In this document: piece after piece, positions 20,777 to 22,218 of the stretch | Layout of the letters: each line of letters opens with the position of its first letter | How positions within the stretch are numbered: the first letter of the stretch is position 1 | DNA from: a virus | Direction: 5' to 3' (one strand) | DNA length: 22,218 nt | Virus record (IMG/VR): IMGVR_UViG_3300022921_000124 | Span: 1 to 22,218 of that record | Translations under genes and position numbers: made by a program | The notes under the pieces: model-generated | The model's input: the letters and a program-made list of their open reading frames with translations, nothing else | Told to the model about the DNA's origin: nothing | The model's database searches: none

Positions 20777-21579
20777 TATGTATCATTTCCTGTTTCTGGA
20801 TCATATCGTTTTCCATCATTGTAAAAATTAATTGTAGTTGTAAATCCAAAATCATCATTTGCGTCAGCACTAGTTGGATTAGGTGTTATAACTATTCTTT
20901 CTTCTCTTGTTAGTGGAGAATCTGTATCTGTACCAATATCTGCTTGTACTGTTTTGATGACTTTTTGCGTTAACGCTGGTCCATATAGATAAGTTTTTGC
21001 AGTAAAACTTAGAGAATAAATTACAGCACGTCTTTGTGTAAAAGCACCATCATATGAATCTTCATATTGTATATTATTTAAAATTATAGGTACATCTCTT
21101 TTAATATTTAATTCAGGTACCTGATTGATTGTTACAGTGTAATCAGGTTGAAAGAAAGGTAGGATTTGTTCTATAATTTGTAATCCACTTTCTGCTGTTG
21201 CTGTAAAAACATTTAAATTGTATGATATATCATATGGAACAGGAGTATAATTGTAATCTAATATTTTGCCTTCAATATTTGATTTGACTGTTTTATACTT
21301 TTGTATTCTAGTTAGTTTACGAGATCCATCGTATTTTATTCCAGATATTTCAAAAGACATACGTGGTAGAGTAATTGCAAATTCTCTATTTTCTAAATTT
21401 GCTTGTTGATCTAATCTAACTAAAAATTTTTCTTTAGGTGCATAAGCCAAAGGAACTTTAATTGATTGAACAATATTATTAGATGAGTCTTTTCTTTTTA
21501 TTTCAATATTATTAAAAATTTGACCAAACGCAACTGTCGTTTTTCTCATACCTTCATTATAAAAATATTTTCCAAACAT
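20776..21579 (-). CDS. 15: Tail sheath stabilizer and completion protein gp15
   Basis: A 267-residue protein (T4: 272) that caps the tail and joins it to the neck. The opening FGKYFYNEGMRKTTVAFGQIFNNIEIKR, the LPRMSFEISGIKYDGSRKL segment (about 94-112), TPVPYDISYNLNVF, and FQPDYTVTINQ are strongly typical of T4-like gp15. The C-terminal 50 residues are acidic and polar. It overlaps gp14 and gp16 by one base each, so the neck and packaging genes are translated as a coupled string. Confidence 0.94.
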   Translation of the reverse strand: MFGKYFYNEGMRKTTVAFGQIFNNIEIKRKDSSNNIVQSIKVPLAYAPKEKFLVRLDQQANLENREFAITLPRMSFEISGIKYDGSRKLTRIQKYKTVKSNIEGKILDYNYTPVPYDISYNLNVFTATAESGLQIIEQILPFFQPDYTVTINQVPELNIKRDVPIILNNIQYEDSYDGAFTQRRAVIYSLSFTAKTYLYGPALTQKVIKTVQADIGTDTDSPLTREERIVITPNPTSADANDDFGFTTTINFYNDGKRYDPETGNDT

Positions 21580-22218
21580 TATAAATCTACCTCTCCAAAT
21601 GGATTACGTTCTTCAAAATCTAATATATCATCTAACGTTGATGCTGTATCAAATCCTGCTTCGGTATCTAAATCAGTATTGTTTGCATATGTCGATTGAG
21701 TTTGCAAATCAAAATCTTCATTAATAAAGTATTGAACTTGACCATCTGCACTATCATTTTCTAATAATAATGATCCTGTAGCATCTGTATTTTCTGATAT
21801 AGTAACTGTAGGTGATAATCCTAAATAACTTGAGCCGTCTACAGTAATACCAATTCTTTCAATAACTCCGTTTGTTAAAATCGCCTGAGCAGCTGCAGTA
21901 ACAGCACCACCAGGACTGGATATAGATACACTTGTTACAGACAAAATATCATTAATTGTTGGCACAGAAATTGCAGTTACTTGTCCATCTGTTAACGTTA
22001 TAACCGCTGTTTCATCTGTTTTAGTTGAAGTATCTGTTGACACATAAGTTAATGTTAAAATAGGAACTGAACTATATCCACGACCTATATTATCAATATT
22101 AAATGAGGTTAATGTATTTCCAGTTACATTTGCTGATGCTACAGCATTTATTGTAGCAGAAGGACTAGATATAGTAATGGTTGGGGCTGTAATATATCCC
22201 TCTCCACCTGATATAACC
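21579..22218 (-). CDS. 14: Neck protein gp14, C-terminal part, with beta-repeat insertion
   Basis: The frame stays open to the right edge, giving 212 visible residues; the GTG at 22043 is an internal codon, not the start. The assignment rests on its place before gp15 and on the C-terminus DDILDFEERNPFGE, close to the LDFSESNPFGD ending I recall for cyanophage gp14. T4 gp14 is 256 residues in total. The visible part is dominated by Ser/Thr/Gly-rich beta repeats of the form GxGYxxxPTITIS (GEGYITAPTITIS, GRGYSSVPILTLT, and a looser GSSYLGLSPTVTIS), which T4 gp14 lacks. Such repeats occur in marine phage virion proteins and may extend whiskers or a surface loop at the neck. The fusion makes the name slightly less secure. 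Confidence 0.7.
   Translation of the reverse strand, partial: VISGGEGYITAPTITISSPSATINAVASANVTGNTLTSFNIDNIGRGYSSVPILTLTYVSTDTSTKTDETAVITLTDGQVTAISVPTINDILSVTSVSISSPGGAVTAAAQAILTNGVIERIGITVDGSSYLGLSPTVTISENTDATGSLLLENDSADGQVQYFINEDFDLQTQSTYANNTDLDTEAGFDTASTLDDILDFEERNPFGEVDL

Noticed and set aside
22041-22043. GTG at 22043 as start of a 154-residue protein
   Set aside because: The frame continues upstream to the window edge with the same repeat type, so the GTG is an internal valine codon of gp14.
1-22218. Apparent absence of CCGG
   Set aside because: I saw none, but at this low GC the expectation is small and CpG-containing words are rare in general, so it is not clearly specific without an exact count.
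1-22218. tRNA genes, CRISPR arrays, insertion sequences, homing endonucleases
   Set aside because: No cloverleaf, regular spaced repeats, transposase or HNH/GIY-type frames were seen on either strand.

Overview
The window is a piece of a T4-like contractile-tailed phage (myovirus) genome. Every gene I can support lies on the minus strand, so the gene order runs from the right edge to the left. The order gp14-15-16-17-18-19-20-67-21-22-23, then UvsY-UvsW-(LSm-like)-gp55-gp47-gp46, resembles marine T4-like phages of the cyanophage/pelagiphage type more than T4 itself. Base composition is very AT-rich (about one third GC by eye). There are no photosynthesis genes in view. An AT-rich marine bacterium such as a SAR11-type alphaproteobacterium is a plausible host, but that is inference.

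Right part (22218 to 9276) is the virion module: neck protein gp14 (cut by the window edge), tail completion gp15, terminase gp16/gp17, sheath gp18, tube gp19, portal gp20, a gp67-like prohead core protein, a small unknown protein, a LamG/concanavalin-like protein and a 130-residue beta-rich protein (both apparently inserted cargo), prohead protease gp21, scaffold gp22 and major capsid gp23. A strong intrinsic terminator follows gp23. Beyond it come a small membrane or secreted protein and a second tail-tube-fold protein that is visibly related to gp19.

Middle part (8270 to 2421) is replication, recombination and late-transcription control: UvsY, UvsW, an LSm-like protein, the late sigma factor gp55, and the gp47/gp46 nuclease pair. 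Left part (2413 to 1) is an accessory tail to that operon: peptide deformylase, a 79-residue unknown, a fold-type-II PLP enzyme, a 71-residue unknown and the first 225 residues of a DNA methyltransferase-like protein cut by the window edge.

Regulation is unusually legible. Structural genes gp18, gp20, gp21, gp22, gp23 and the second tube-like gene are each preceded by a T4-late-type box TATAARTA, the class read by gp55. The uvsY and gp55 operons are instead headed by near-consensus sigma70 promoters placed so close to the ATG that the mRNAs should be leaderless or nearly so. The gp55 promoter has a divergent sigma70-like partner on the plus strand that shares a 9-bp inverted element.

The most striking global signal is the near absence of the tetranucleotide CATG: I found one copy in 22.2 kb, and it lies in the start of the LamG-like insert. 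No tRNA, CRISPR array, insertion sequence or gene-free stretch longer than 300 bases was seen. The two largest gaps (5757-5921 and 18540-18656) are described as regulatory regions.
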